DNA of 5,422 bases. Origin: a bacterium (GTDB lineage: Bacteria; Eremiobacterota; Eremiobacteria; Baltobacterales; Baltobacteraceae). The notes beneath the pieces are model-generated. The model ran no database searches. It was given only the letters and a program-made list of their open reading frames with translations, and was not told the DNA's origin. Location: assembly GCA_021781095.1 (NCBI GenBank), contig JAJXXM010000090.1, positions 1 through 5,422 on the forward strand. Reading direction: 5' to 3'. Below are positions 1 to 5,422 of this stretch, piece by piece (the stretch's first letter is position 1; each line of letters starts with the position of its first letter). The translations under genes and the position numbers were made by a program.

Positions 1-216
1 GACTCCCCGCAGAATCGCGACGTTCTCGGCGGCTGCGCTCGCCTGCTCGCGCCCGACGCGCGCAGCTTTGCGCTGGCGATGGAGGGCGCCGAGATTGCGG
101 TGGCGACGAGGGAAGGGATGCTGGAGGTCGCCCGCCGCTTCGACGCCCGCGGCATCGCCGCACGATGCGTCGAGATCTACCAAGAAGCGATCGCGAGGCT
201 CGCCACCCCGGCTTGA
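1..216 (+). CDS. Glycosyltransferase, GT4-like (C-terminal end only)
   Basis: This is the last 71 residues of a reading frame that enters from the left edge and stops at TGA 214-216. The first visible stretch reads DSPQNRDVLGGCARLLAPD. It resembles the loop of GT-B family 4 glycosyltransferases that follows the donor-sugar site (pattern D-x-P-x-N-R-E-V-x-G-x-A-x-L-x-x-P). A run of alternating helices and a closing helix, VEIYQEAIARLA, match the way these enzymes end. GT4 enzymes transfer a sugar from a nucleotide-sugar donor, often for cell-surface polysaccharide or glycolipid. The catalytic half and the E-x7-E motif lie outside the window, so neither substrate nor activity can be judged. The family assignment is inferred from this short tail. 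The next gene begins 43 bases after the stop and may be co-transcribed. Confidence 0.62.
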   Translation, partial: DSPQNRDVLGGCARLLAPDARSFALAMEGAEIAVATREGMLEVARRFDARGIAARCVEIYQEAIARLATPA

Positions 217-242
217 CTGCGAACGTATGTTCGATGTATGCT
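213..242 (+). promoter_or_regulatory. Weak candidate promoter over the end of the upstream gene
   Basis: TTGACT (213-218, five of six matches to the sigma-70 -35 box) lies 18 bases before TATGCT (237-242, four of six to the -10 box). The -35 box overlaps the TGA stop of the preceding gene. The predicted transcript start, near 249, would fall inside the ribosome binding site of the next gene and leave a leader of only about 10 bases, which counts against it. Read-through from the upstream gene is an equally good explanation. Confidence 0.22.
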
Positions 243-246
243 TGGC

Positions 247-253
247 AAGAGGT
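247..253 (+). promoter_or_regulatory. Ribosome binding site that sets the start at 260
   Basis: AAGAGGT lies 6 bases before ATG 260 and is a good partial match to the anti-Shine-Dalgarno target. It favours ATG 260 over the in-frame ATG at 227, which has no comparable purine run before it. It also disfavours the open frame back to 68, which overlaps the upstream gene and reads as low-quality Arg-rich sequence there. Confidence 0.6.
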
Positions 254-259
254 CCATGC

Positions 260-676
260 ATGCGTCATACGTCGTTCCACCGAGTCCTCGTCGAGTACGG
301 CTACGCGGCCGCAGCGACGGGCAACGCAGTCCTCATCGCTCGCATCCGGCGCGGCCGGAGCGCGCAGCTCGTGCGCGTTCCATTCTCCATCGCCGCGCCG
401 GAAGAGTGGGCGGAACGTGCCGCCGGGTACGCCGCTCTCCAGTCGTTGATCGAGGCGCTACGGAGCTTCGGGCGCACCGCCGGAACGATTGCCGTTCCCG
501 ACGCTGACTTGCTCGACGATCTCCGCGAACATCGTGCGCTGCCGGCGATCCTTCATCGGCCCTACATCCACCTGGTCTGCTCCGTACGGGCGATGCCCGG
601 CCTCGAACTCGTGGCCGGTGGCGGCGAGGACCTCGCCGAACTCGCGCGCGCCGAACTCTCGCGCATCGCGGCGTAA
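260..676 (+). CDS. Small protein of unknown function, possibly a degenerate RNase H-like fold
   Basis: This gene encodes 138 residues, starting MRHTSFHRVLVEYGYAAAAT and ending at TAA 674-676. I do not recognise it as a named family. It has no signal peptide or membrane segment, so it is probably cytoplasmic. The order of elements appears to be a beta-hairpin region (about 5-40), a long amphipathic helix (EEWAERAAGYAALQSLIEAL), a strand and turn IAVPDADLL, another strand and a closing helix EDLAELARAEL. That order recalls the RNase HI fold, in which Asp in a strand-end D-S motif and Asp before a final L-A-R helix are catalytic. Asp occurs at both matching places here, but the first-strand Asp appears to be replaced by Glu or lost, and the helix Glu is not clearly present. 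An active nuclease is therefore doubtful. The fold idea is inference. The gene sits between a glycosyltransferase end and the rho promoter. An alternative start is ATG 227. Confidence 0.68.
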   Translation: MRHTSFHRVLVEYGYAAAATGNAVLIARIRRGRSAQLVRVPFSIAAPEEWAERAAGYAALQSLIEALRSFGRTAGTIAVPDADLLDDLREHRALPAILHRPYIHLVCSVRAMPGLELVAGGGEDLAELARAELSRIAA

Positions 677-710
677 CGGCGCGCCGACTCCCGGCTTTAT
701 TGCCGGACGC

Positions 711-740
711 TTGAAGGGGGCGCGTATCCCGTGCTATAAC
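711..740 (+). promoter_or_regulatory. Extended -10 sigma-70-type promoter of the rho operon
   Basis: A -35 box TTGAAG (711-716, four of six) is followed after 18 bases by TATAAC (735-740, five of six). TGC directly before the -10 box (732-734) gives an extended -10 element, TGCTATAAC, which compensates for the weaker -35. It lies 35 bases after the stop of the preceding gene. It points at rho, with a predicted transcript start at about 746-748. It could drive all four genes from rho to the TPR protein, because they are tightly packed. Confidence 0.62.
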
Positions 741-780
741 CTCCCTGGTGCCGTTGAGTCGCTATCGACTCGCCCGGCGC

Positions 781-900
781 AATCTATTCCCTCCCGCTTG
801 CACTCACCCACCATCGCGGCGCAGCCCGATGAAGTCGCTGGTGAATGCGTGCGGACGCTGCGAGAGTGAGCCTCCCCTGCAACTCGATCACCGCCCCAAC
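781..900 (+). promoter_or_regulatory. C-rich, G-poor rut-like leader of rho (putative autoregulation)
   Basis: On the coding strand, bases 781-830 contain 23 C and 8 G, and bases 871-900 contain 17 C and 3 G. Most of the window has similar C and G counts. Rho loads on unstructured, C-rich, G-poor RNA with repeated YC dinucleotides, and this stretch has them (for example CTCCCGC and CACTCACCCACC). In E. coli, rho is known to attenuate its own transcription in the leader region. The segment covers the untranslated leader and the first two dozen codons, so a similar loop is plausible. The function is inferred; the base skew is seen directly. Confidence 0.42.
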
Positions 901-2313
901 GAAAATGGTCGCCCGCCAAGCGGCGGCCGTCGTCGCCGTTCGCGGCGTCGCCATAATAACGCCGGGTTTCCGCAACCCGAAGCGTTCGCGCAGAACGAGG
1001 CGCAGGCGCCGACGTTACTGACCGCGGCGCAACTCGAGGAGAAGAACAAGAGCGAACTCGTCGAGCTGGCAAAAGAGTTTTCCATCGAGATTGCGGCGCC
1101 GGCAAAGGTGAAAAAGGACGAGATCGTCCTGCAGATTCTCGCCGCGCAGCAGGCGCGATCGGGAATCGAAAGCGCGAGCGGAATCCTCGATATACTTCCC
1201 GAGGGGTACGGGTTTCTGCGACGTGCGGGATACGTGATCGGGAATGAAGACGTGTACGTGAGCCAAGCGCAAATTCGGCGAGCCGATCTCCGGCGCGGCG
1301 ATCGCGTGGACGCGACGGTCCGTCGCCCGAAAGAGGGTGAAAAATATTTCGGCCTCCTTCGCGTCGATCGTATTAACGAGATCGATATCGAGAAGATGGG
1401 CGTGCGGAAGCTCTTTGAAAAAGGGACGCCGATTTATCCGAACGAGCGCTTTAAACTCGAGGTGCGCGCGACGCAGCTCTCGACGCGCGTCATCGATCTT
1501 TTCTGCCCCATCGGCAAGGGGCAGCGCGCGCTGATCGTCTCGCCGCCGAAAGCCGGTAAGACGACGCTGCTCAAAAATATTGCAAACTCGATCTCCATCA
1601 ATCATCCCGAAGCGCACATCATCGCGCTGCTCGTCGACGAACGCCCCGAAGAAGTCACCGACATGCAGCGCACCATCGACGGCGAGGTCGTGGCGTCGAC
1701 GTTCGACGAACATCCGGAGAACCACACCGCGGTCGCCGAACTGACGATGGAGCGCGCCAAGCGTCTCGTCGAGATGGGCAAAGACGTCGTGATCCTGCTC
1801 GATTCGATCACGCGCCTCGCCCGCGCCTACAACCAAGTCGTTCCGAATTCCGGGCGCACGCTCTCGGGCGGCCTCGATACCGCGTCGTTGCACAAACCGA
1901 AACGCTTTTTCGGTGCGGCGCGAAAGATCGAAGAGGGCGGCTCGCTGACGATCATCGCCACGGCGCTGATCGAGACCGGCTCGAAGATGGACGACATCAT
2001 CTTCGAAGAGTTCAAAGGCACCGGGAACATGGAACTCAATCTCACCCGCAAGCTCGCCGAATCGCGCGTCTTCCCCGCCGTCGATATCAAACGCTCGGGA
2101 ACGCGCCACGAAGAGCTCCTGCTCTCGAACGAAGAGATGCGCAAGATTTGGATGTTGCGCCGTGCGACCGCAGTCCTCAATAGCGGCGATATTACCGAGA
2201 TCATCCTCGACAAGATGGCGCAGACGCGAACGAACGACGAATTCCTGGCGTCGGTCACCAAGGAGGCGCTCTCGATGTCTCGTGGCTACGAAGAGAACAA
2301 CGGAAAGTACTAG
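829..2313 (+). CDS. rho: Transcription termination factor Rho
   Basis: Rho is a hexameric RNA-DNA helicase that binds C-rich nascent RNA, moves along it using ATP and releases RNA polymerase. From ATG 829 the protein has 494 residues. Residues 1-68 form an extension with an Arg cluster (34-41), followed by the Rho_N helical domain (about 69-112). The cold-shock RNA-binding domain (about 117-181) carries GYGFLRR (126-132). The ATPase core has Walker A PPKAGKTT (239-246), Walker B VVILLD ending at Asp325, the Q-loop region from LSGGLD (345) and the R-loop motif GTGNM (397-401). DERPEE and SITRLARA, which in E. coli Rho contain bicyclomycin-contacting residues, are intact. The core aligns with E. 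coli Rho almost without gaps, and the C-terminus is complete. No strong Shine-Dalgarno sequence precedes ATG 829. The in-frame GTG at 748 would give 521 residues but lies at the predicted transcript start. Only the N-terminus is uncertain. Confidence 0.97.
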   Translation: MKSLVNACGRCESEPPLQLDHRPNENGRPPSGGRRRRSRRRHNNAGFPQPEAFAQNEAQAPTLLTAAQLEEKNKSELVELAKEFSIEIAAPAKVKKDEIVLQILAAQQARSGIESASGILDILPEGYGFLRRAGYVIGNEDVYVSQAQIRRADLRRGDRVDATVRRPKEGEKYFGLLRVDRINEIDIEKMGVRKLFEKGTPIYPNERFKLEVRATQLSTRVIDLFCPIGKGQRALIVSPPKAGKTTLLKNIANSISINHPEAHIIALLVDERPEEVTDMQRTIDGEVVASTFDEHPENHTAVAELTMERAKRLVEMGKDVVILLDSITRLARAYNQVVPNSGRTLSGGLDTASLHKPKRFFGAARKIEEGGSLTIIATALIETGSKMDDIIFEEFKGTGNMELNLTRKLAESRVFPAVDIKRSGTRHEELLLSNEEMRKIWMLRRATAVLNSGDITEIILDKMAQTRTNDEFLASVTKEALSMSRGYEENNGKY

Positions 2314-2329
2314 GCGCGACGCGGCGCAG

Positions 2330-3079
2330 ATGCGGCTCAACCGTGCGCTCGCGCGCGCGGGCGTCGCATCTCGCCGTGCCGCCGACGAACTGATCCTCGC
2401 CGGGCGCGTCAGCGTGAACGGACACGTGGTTCGCGAACTCGGAAGTCTCGTGAGCCCCGACGATCGCATTCTGTGCGATGGGAAGCCGGCGGTCGCCCAA
2501 CGCTTCATCTATCTCGCGATGAATAAACCGGTCGGCGTGGTGACGACGCTCTCCGATCCGGAGGGGCGGCGCACGATCGTCGATCTCTTACCGCGCGATC
2601 TTCCGCGCGTCGTGCCGGCGGGACGACTCGATTACGATACCTCGGGGCTCCTGCTCCTCAGTAACGACGGCGACCTCATCCACCGTCTGCTCCACCCGCG
2701 TTTCGGTGTCGAGAAAACCTATCGCGCGACGATTCGGGGAGAACTCAGCCCGGAACAGATCGAGGAGTTGCGCGCGGGCGTGCGCACGCCGAGTTTTCGC
2801 GCCGCCGGAGCAAAATTGCGGATCGTCTCGTCGGCGTCGCTGCGCAGCCTCGTCGACCTCACGATTCACGAAGGGCGCAATCGTCAGGTGCGCGAGATGT
2901 TCGCCGCGCTCGGGCACCCGGTGATCGAACTCCGCCGCCTTCGATTCGGGCCGATCGAGCTGGGCTCGCTCGCCAGCGGTCGCGTACGCCCCTTAAGCCC
3001 GCGCGAGATCGCCGAGCTCGCCCGTGCGACCTCTCCACCGCCCGGTTCGAGCGGTCGCGTGGTAGCATCGCGGGAATGA
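2330..3079 (+). CDS. rluB: rRNA pseudouridine synthase, RsuA/RluB family
   Basis: This gene encodes 249 residues, close to the family's usual length. The enzyme isomerises a specific uridine in ribosomal RNA to pseudouridine; RluB acts on 23S rRNA near the peptidyl-transferase centre, RsuA on 16S. An S4 RNA-binding domain comes first (about 2-47, [20 protein letters not shown]). The catalytic domain starts around [11 protein letters not shown] (Lys66) and carries the signature [17 protein letters not shown] with catalytic Asp101. A later GRNRQVR motif (182-188) is also typical. The start at ATG 2330 fits the S4 domain exactly; the open frame continues upstream only as a shadow of rho. The gene begins 16 bases after rho and its stop overlaps the next start by ATGA, so translation is probably coupled. 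A short Pro/Ser-rich tail ends the protein. Family and reaction are certain. The symbol rluB rather than rsuA or rluE is a best guess without a phylogeny. Confidence 0.93.
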   Translation: MRLNRALARAGVASRRAADELILAGRVSVNGHVVRELGSLVSPDDRILCDGKPAVAQRFIYLAMNKPVGVVTTLSDPEGRRTIVDLLPRDLPRVVPAGRLDYDTSGLLLLSNDGDLIHRLLHPRFGVEKTYRATIRGELSPEQIEELRAGVRTPSFRAAGAKLRIVSSASLRSLVDLTIHEGRNRQVREMFAALGHPVIELRRLRFGPIELGSLASGRVRPLSPREIAELARATSPPPGSSGRVVASRE

Positions 3080-3969
3080 ACGGCCGCCCGCTTCCCCCCT
3101 CGCGCGATCTCCGCCTGGTCCACGTCGATGCACGCGAACGACAGAGCGTCGTCTCGCTTCGCCCCGGCGGGCCGAGTTTTGGTGGCGAGGAACTGGCAAT
3201 CTGCGCGGGGCCCTGTGCGGTCGAGAGCCGAGAACAGATCGTTGCGACCGCCGCCGCCGTGGCGCGCGCCGGTGCGAACGTTCTCCGCGGCGGGGCCTAC
3301 AAGCCGCGCACCTCGCCCTATTCGTTCCAGGGGCTCGGACGCGAAGGCTTGGCGATGATGCGCGAAGCCGCCGACCTCTACGGGCTCGCGGTCGTCACCG
3401 AAGTGCTCGATCCGCGCGATGCCGATATCGTCGCCGAGAGCGCCGAGATGCTGCAGATCGGTGCGAGGAACATGCAGAATACGGCCCTGCTCCGCGCGGT
3501 CGGTGAGACCGGGAAGCCCGTACTCCTCAAACGTGGGCTCGCTGCAACGGTGGACGAGTGGCTGCTCGCCGCCGAATATATCGCACTCACCGGCAACGAA
3601 CAGATCGTCCTCTGCGAGCGCGGGGTGCGCAGCTTCGATCCCGCGACGCGAAATCTGCTCGACCTCGCGGTCGTGCCGCTCCTCGCCCGCCGAACCCATC
3701 TTCCGGCGATCGTCGATCCCTCGCACGGCACCGGCGTCGCGGGCCTGGTCGCCCCGATGGGGCTCGCCGCGGTGGCGGCGGGCGCCGCTGGGATCATGGT
3801 CGAAGTGCACCCCGACCCTGCCTCGGCGGTCTCCGACGGGATGCAGTCGCTGACGTTTGCAGAGTTTGATACGTTTATGGAAAGCATGCCGGCGGTCGCC
3901 GCTGCGGTCGGGCGTCGCCTGCCGCAACGATTTGTCGGAGTACCACTCAACGCAATACCCCCATCATAG
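3076..3969 (+). CDS. aroF: DAHP synthase, type I-beta (3-deoxy-7-phosphoheptulonate synthase)
   Basis: This enzyme condenses phosphoenolpyruvate with erythrose 4-phosphate, the first step of the shikimate pathway to aromatic amino acids, in the cytoplasm. The 297 residues form a TIM barrel. Motifs include AGPCAVES (Cys47), [11 protein letters not shown] (71-81), GARNMQN (Arg131), LLKRG (Lys152), [14 protein letters not shown] (His217), VEVHP (Glu243) and SDGMQSL (Asp254). Cys47, His217, Glu243 and Asp254 are the four expected metal ligands. Their spacing equals that of Cys102, His272, Glu298 and Asp309, the Thermotoga maritima ligands as I recall them, with a constant offset of 55. The ferredoxin-like regulatory domain at the Thermotoga N-terminus is therefore absent, and so is the chorismate-mutase domain of the Bacillus enzyme. 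The start at ATG 3076 overlaps the previous stop, and no upstream in-frame extension encodes a regulatory domain. The enzyme may escape direct feedback inhibition, as in the short archaeal form. The name aroF follows the I-beta family convention. Confidence 0.95.
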   Translation: MNGRPLPPSRDLRLVHVDARERQSVVSLRPGGPSFGGEELAICAGPCAVESREQIVATAAAVARAGANVLRGGAYKPRTSPYSFQGLGREGLAMMREAADLYGLAVVTEVLDPRDADIVAESAEMLQIGARNMQNTALLRAVGETGKPVLLKRGLAATVDEWLLAAEYIALTGNEQIVLCERGVRSFDPATRNLLDLAVVPLLARRTHLPAIVDPSHGTGVAGLVAPMGLAAVAAGAAGIMVEVHPDPASAVSDGMQSLTFAEFDTFMESMPAVAAAVGRRLPQRFVGVPLNAIPPS

Positions 3970-3972
3970 GAG
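3968..3972 (+). promoter_or_regulatory. Ribosome binding site overlapping the aroF stop
   Basis: AGGAG at 3968-3972 overlaps the TAG stop of the DAHP synthase gene (3967-3969) and lies 5 bases before ATG 3978. It is the clearest Shine-Dalgarno sequence in the window. It fixes the start of the next gene and suggests that ribosomes ending aroF help to start it. Confidence 0.75.
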
Positions 3973-3977
3973 CACGC

Positions 3978-5303
3978 ATGAAACGCCTTCGGCCCGTCGC
4001 CGCTACCCTTGCCCTCGCGGTCATTGCCGCGATGGGGGCGCTGCCCGCTCGCGCGCAGTATGCAAGCGAGTTCTCCCCTGCAAAGCTCATCAAGCAAGGG
4101 ACGACCACGACGCCGTGGGCCGGTCCCGGGCTCGTCGTTCTGCAAGTCGAAGTTTTTCCGAACGGCACCTTCCACGTCGTGAAGGTCATTCGTACGACGA
4201 ATAAGGGCGACGTCGCCGCGGCACTGGAGATCGCGAAAACCTCGACCTACGAACCGGCGCATCGAGGAAAAACGCCGATTCACGCCTATTACGATTACAC
4301 GCTGAAATTCGGTAAGCGCGTCGTACGCTCCGGCGACCAGTTCGCTGCGGGCGGCGCACTCGGGCACATCGATGCGCTCATTCATGCCGGAAAGTACGCC
4401 GATGCGAAGCAGGCCGCGGGCACCTATCTGCTCGCGCACCCCGGCAACTCGTTGGCGCTGCAGTATCTCGGAATCGCCGATTACTTCACCTCGGATTACC
4501 CGTCGGCGGCGCAGGCCTTCGATAAAGTGGCGACGATCGGCGCGCCGTTCAAAGAGGCCGCCGCTCAGTCGTTCGCGGCCGTCTCGGTCCAGCAAGCGGG
4601 TGCCGATCCCGACCAGTCGTTGCTCTACGCGCAGAAAGCCTACGCGCTCGACTCCAGCCCGAACTCGCTCTACGCCCTCGGCGTCGCCCAGTTCGGGATG
4701 AAGCAGTACGCCCAGAGCATCGCCTCCTTAGAAAAGGCGCGCGGCATTCTCTTCGCACAGAAGAGCACCCCGGCGGCGACGAAGATCGCCGTGGATAGCC
4801 ACCTCTTGCAGGCCTATCTGCAGACCGGCGACACCGCGAACTCCAATGCGATGCAGGCCGAATTGAAGAGCCTCGATCCCACCGGGAACCCCGGGGCGCA
4901 GTTCGTCGGAGCCTTCTATCTGCAGCAGGGCGTCGCCGCGGCGAAGGCGTTGAAGCCCGTCGAGGCGCTCGCCGCGCTCGATAAGGCCGCTGCAGCGGGT
5001 GACCCGAAGATCAGCGAGGCCGCCTACACGCAGGCCGCGTTCGTCATCATCCAAAGCAAAGCGCCCGACTATAATCGCGTGCAGAGCTACGCAAAGAAGG
5101 CGCTCGCGATCGACCCGAACGACCCCGAAGCGCTCTTCGCGCGAGGCGTCGGCGAGGCCGGTATCGGAGTGGTCTATCATCGGGCCGACCTGACCGATGC
5201 CGCGAAAGCGACGCTGAAACAGGCGCTCAAACTCGCAAAGGCCGGTAATAATGCCGCACTCGTGCTGCAGATTCAGAACTTTCTGAAACACCTTGGCGGT
5301 TAA
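3978..5303 (+). CDS. Exported TonB-C-like domain plus TPR-repeat protein
   Basis: This gene encodes 441 residues and has no gene name that I recognise. Residues 1-26 are a typical Sec signal peptide (MKR, a hydrophobic core of Ala/Leu/Val, then ARA before Gln27), so the protein is probably periplasmic or surface-facing. Residues about 50-112 resemble the TonB C-terminal domain: strand LVVLQVEVFPNGTFHVVKVI, a helix with AALEIAKTSTYEPA, then RGKTP and a closing strand YYDYTLKF. From about 120 to the end the protein is helical, with TPR-like pairs (for example SLALQYLGIADYFTSDYPSA, LYALGVAQFGMKQYAQSIAS, and KKALAIDPNDPEALFARGVG). TPRs bind other proteins. There is no proline-rich linker and no ExbB-contacting anchor, so it is unlikely to be a working TonB. 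A role as an envelope scaffold or assembly factor is inference. It begins 8 bases after aroF and ends at TAA 5301-5303. Confidence 0.88.
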   Translation: MKRLRPVAATLALAVIAAMGALPARAQYASEFSPAKLIKQGTTTTPWAGPGLVVLQVEVFPNGTFHVVKVIRTTNKGDVAAALEIAKTSTYEPAHRGKTPIHAYYDYTLKFGKRVVRSGDQFAAGGALGHIDALIHAGKYADAKQAAGTYLLAHPGNSLALQYLGIADYFTSDYPSAAQAFDKVATIGAPFKEAAAQSFAAVSVQQAGADPDQSLLYAQKAYALDSSPNSLYALGVAQFGMKQYAQSIASLEKARGILFAQKSTPAATKIAVDSHLLQAYLQTGDTANSNAMQAELKSLDPTGNPGAQFVGAFYLQQGVAAAKALKPVEALAALDKAAAAGDPKISEAAYTQAAFVIIQSKAPDYNRVQSYAKKALAIDPNDPEALFARGVGEAGIGVVYHRADLTDAAKATLKQALKLAKAGNNAALVLQIQNFLKHLGG

Positions 5304-5338
5304 CCTAAGCTCTACTTAATCTAGGACAGGACTCTTAC

Positions 5339-5384
5339 CCAGGGCGGCCAAAGTACCGCCCTGGAGCGGCGGGGAGACCCGCCG
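5339..5384 (+). other. Two back-to-back RNA hairpins after the operon
   Basis: The first stem is a perfect 9-bp pairing, CCAGGGCGG (5339-5347) with CCGCCCTGG (5356-5364), around an 8-base loop. After only two bases comes a 7-bp stem, CGGCGGG (5367-5373) with CCCGCCG (5378-5384), capped by GAGA, a GNRA tetraloop. No U-run follows directly (the next bases are AAACGTTTCTACC), so it is not a standard intrinsic terminator. It could protect the 3' end of the operon mRNA, end transcription together with Rho, or be part of a structured leader for the gene beyond the window. I could not match it to a known riboswitch class. The flanking bases 5304-5338 and 5385-5422 contain no coding region that I can support. 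Confidence 0.6.
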
Positions 5385-5422
5385 AAACGTTTCTACCAGA
5401 GGTTTTGCTTCACTCAATACGC

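Noticed and set aside
68..259. N-terminal extension of the small protein back to 68
   Set aside because: It overlaps the glycosyltransferase end, reads as low-quality Arg/Ser-rich sequence, and a good ribosome binding site sits just before ATG 260.
691..706. Hairpin CCGGC / GCCGG with a six-base loop after the 138-residue gene
   Set aside because: The stem is only 5 bp and there is no T-run after it, so it is not convincing as an intrinsic terminator. Such stems are common by chance in GC-rich DNA.
187..1305. Two copies of GCGATCGC (187-194 and 1298-1305), the HIP1 palindrome of cyanobacteria
   Set aside because: Two copies in 5.4 kb of GC-rich coding DNA are slightly more than expected but too few to indicate a HIP1-type genome, and no other trait points to cyanobacteria.
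1015..2508. Open frame of 497 codons on the minus strand opposite rho
   Set aside because: Rho is certain on the other strand. In GC-rich genes a strong third-position bias leaves the antisense frame free of stops. The translation is Arg/Asp-rich and shows no family motif.
2884..4595. Long minus-strand open frames opposite aroF and the TPR gene
   Set aside because: These are the same antisense effect of codon bias. The + strand genes here have clear motifs, coupled starts and ribosome binding sites.
5304..5325. Imperfect inverted repeat CCTAAG ... CTTAATCTAGG right after the last stop
   Set aside because: The only continuous pairing is 4 bp (TAAG with CTTA), too weak to call an operator or a hairpin.
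5384..5402. Purine riboswitch, suggested by GTTTCTACC
   Set aside because: The surrounding sequence lacks the P1 closing stem, the P2 and P3 kissing loops and the J1/2 conserved bases. Only the short junction-like string is present.

Overview
This is a GC-rich (roughly 60-65%) bacterial chromosomal window. Every recognisable gene lies on the + strand. It reads as ordinary housekeeping sequence, with no insertion sequence, CRISPR array, tRNA or prophage signal. A secreted protein with a TonB-C-like domain suggests a cell with an outer membrane. The gene order (rho, then an rRNA pseudouridine synthase, a DAHP synthase and a TonB-C/TPR protein) made me think of an uncultured phylum such as Eremiobacterota (WPS-2) or its relatives. 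That placement is a guess from overall impression, not from a marker I can test here.

Layout. Bases 1-216 are the C-terminal end of a gene that starts upstream, most likely a GT4-type glycosyltransferase. Bases 260-676 encode a small protein of 138 residues that I cannot name; its predicted shape faintly recalls an RNase H fold with a degraded active site. An extended -10 promoter at 711-740 follows. Downstream of it lies a leader with strong C-over-G skew, which could be a Rho-binding (rut-like) site for autoregulation. Bases 829-2313 encode transcription termination factor Rho.

Three further genes follow with almost no space between them: an RsuA/RluB-family pseudouridine synthase (2330-3079), a type I-beta DAHP synthase (3076-3969, overlapping the previous gene by ATGA), and an exported protein with an N-terminal TonB-C-like domain and a long TPR-like helical region (3978-5303). 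The spacing (16-nt gap, 4-nt overlap, 8-nt gap) argues for one transcription unit driven from the promoter before rho. It would join transcription termination, ribosome modification, the entry step of aromatic amino acid synthesis and an envelope protein.

The last 119 bases contain no gene that I can support. They hold two strong back-to-back RNA hairpins, one capped by a GNRA tetraloop. These may be the end of the operon or the structured leader of the next gene.

The points most worth a second look are the C-rich rho leader, the two possible N-termini of Rho, the DAHP synthase that lacks the N-terminal regulatory domain but keeps the metal-ligand spacing exactly, the TonB-C domain placed before TPRs instead of at a C-terminus, and the tandem hairpins at the end.
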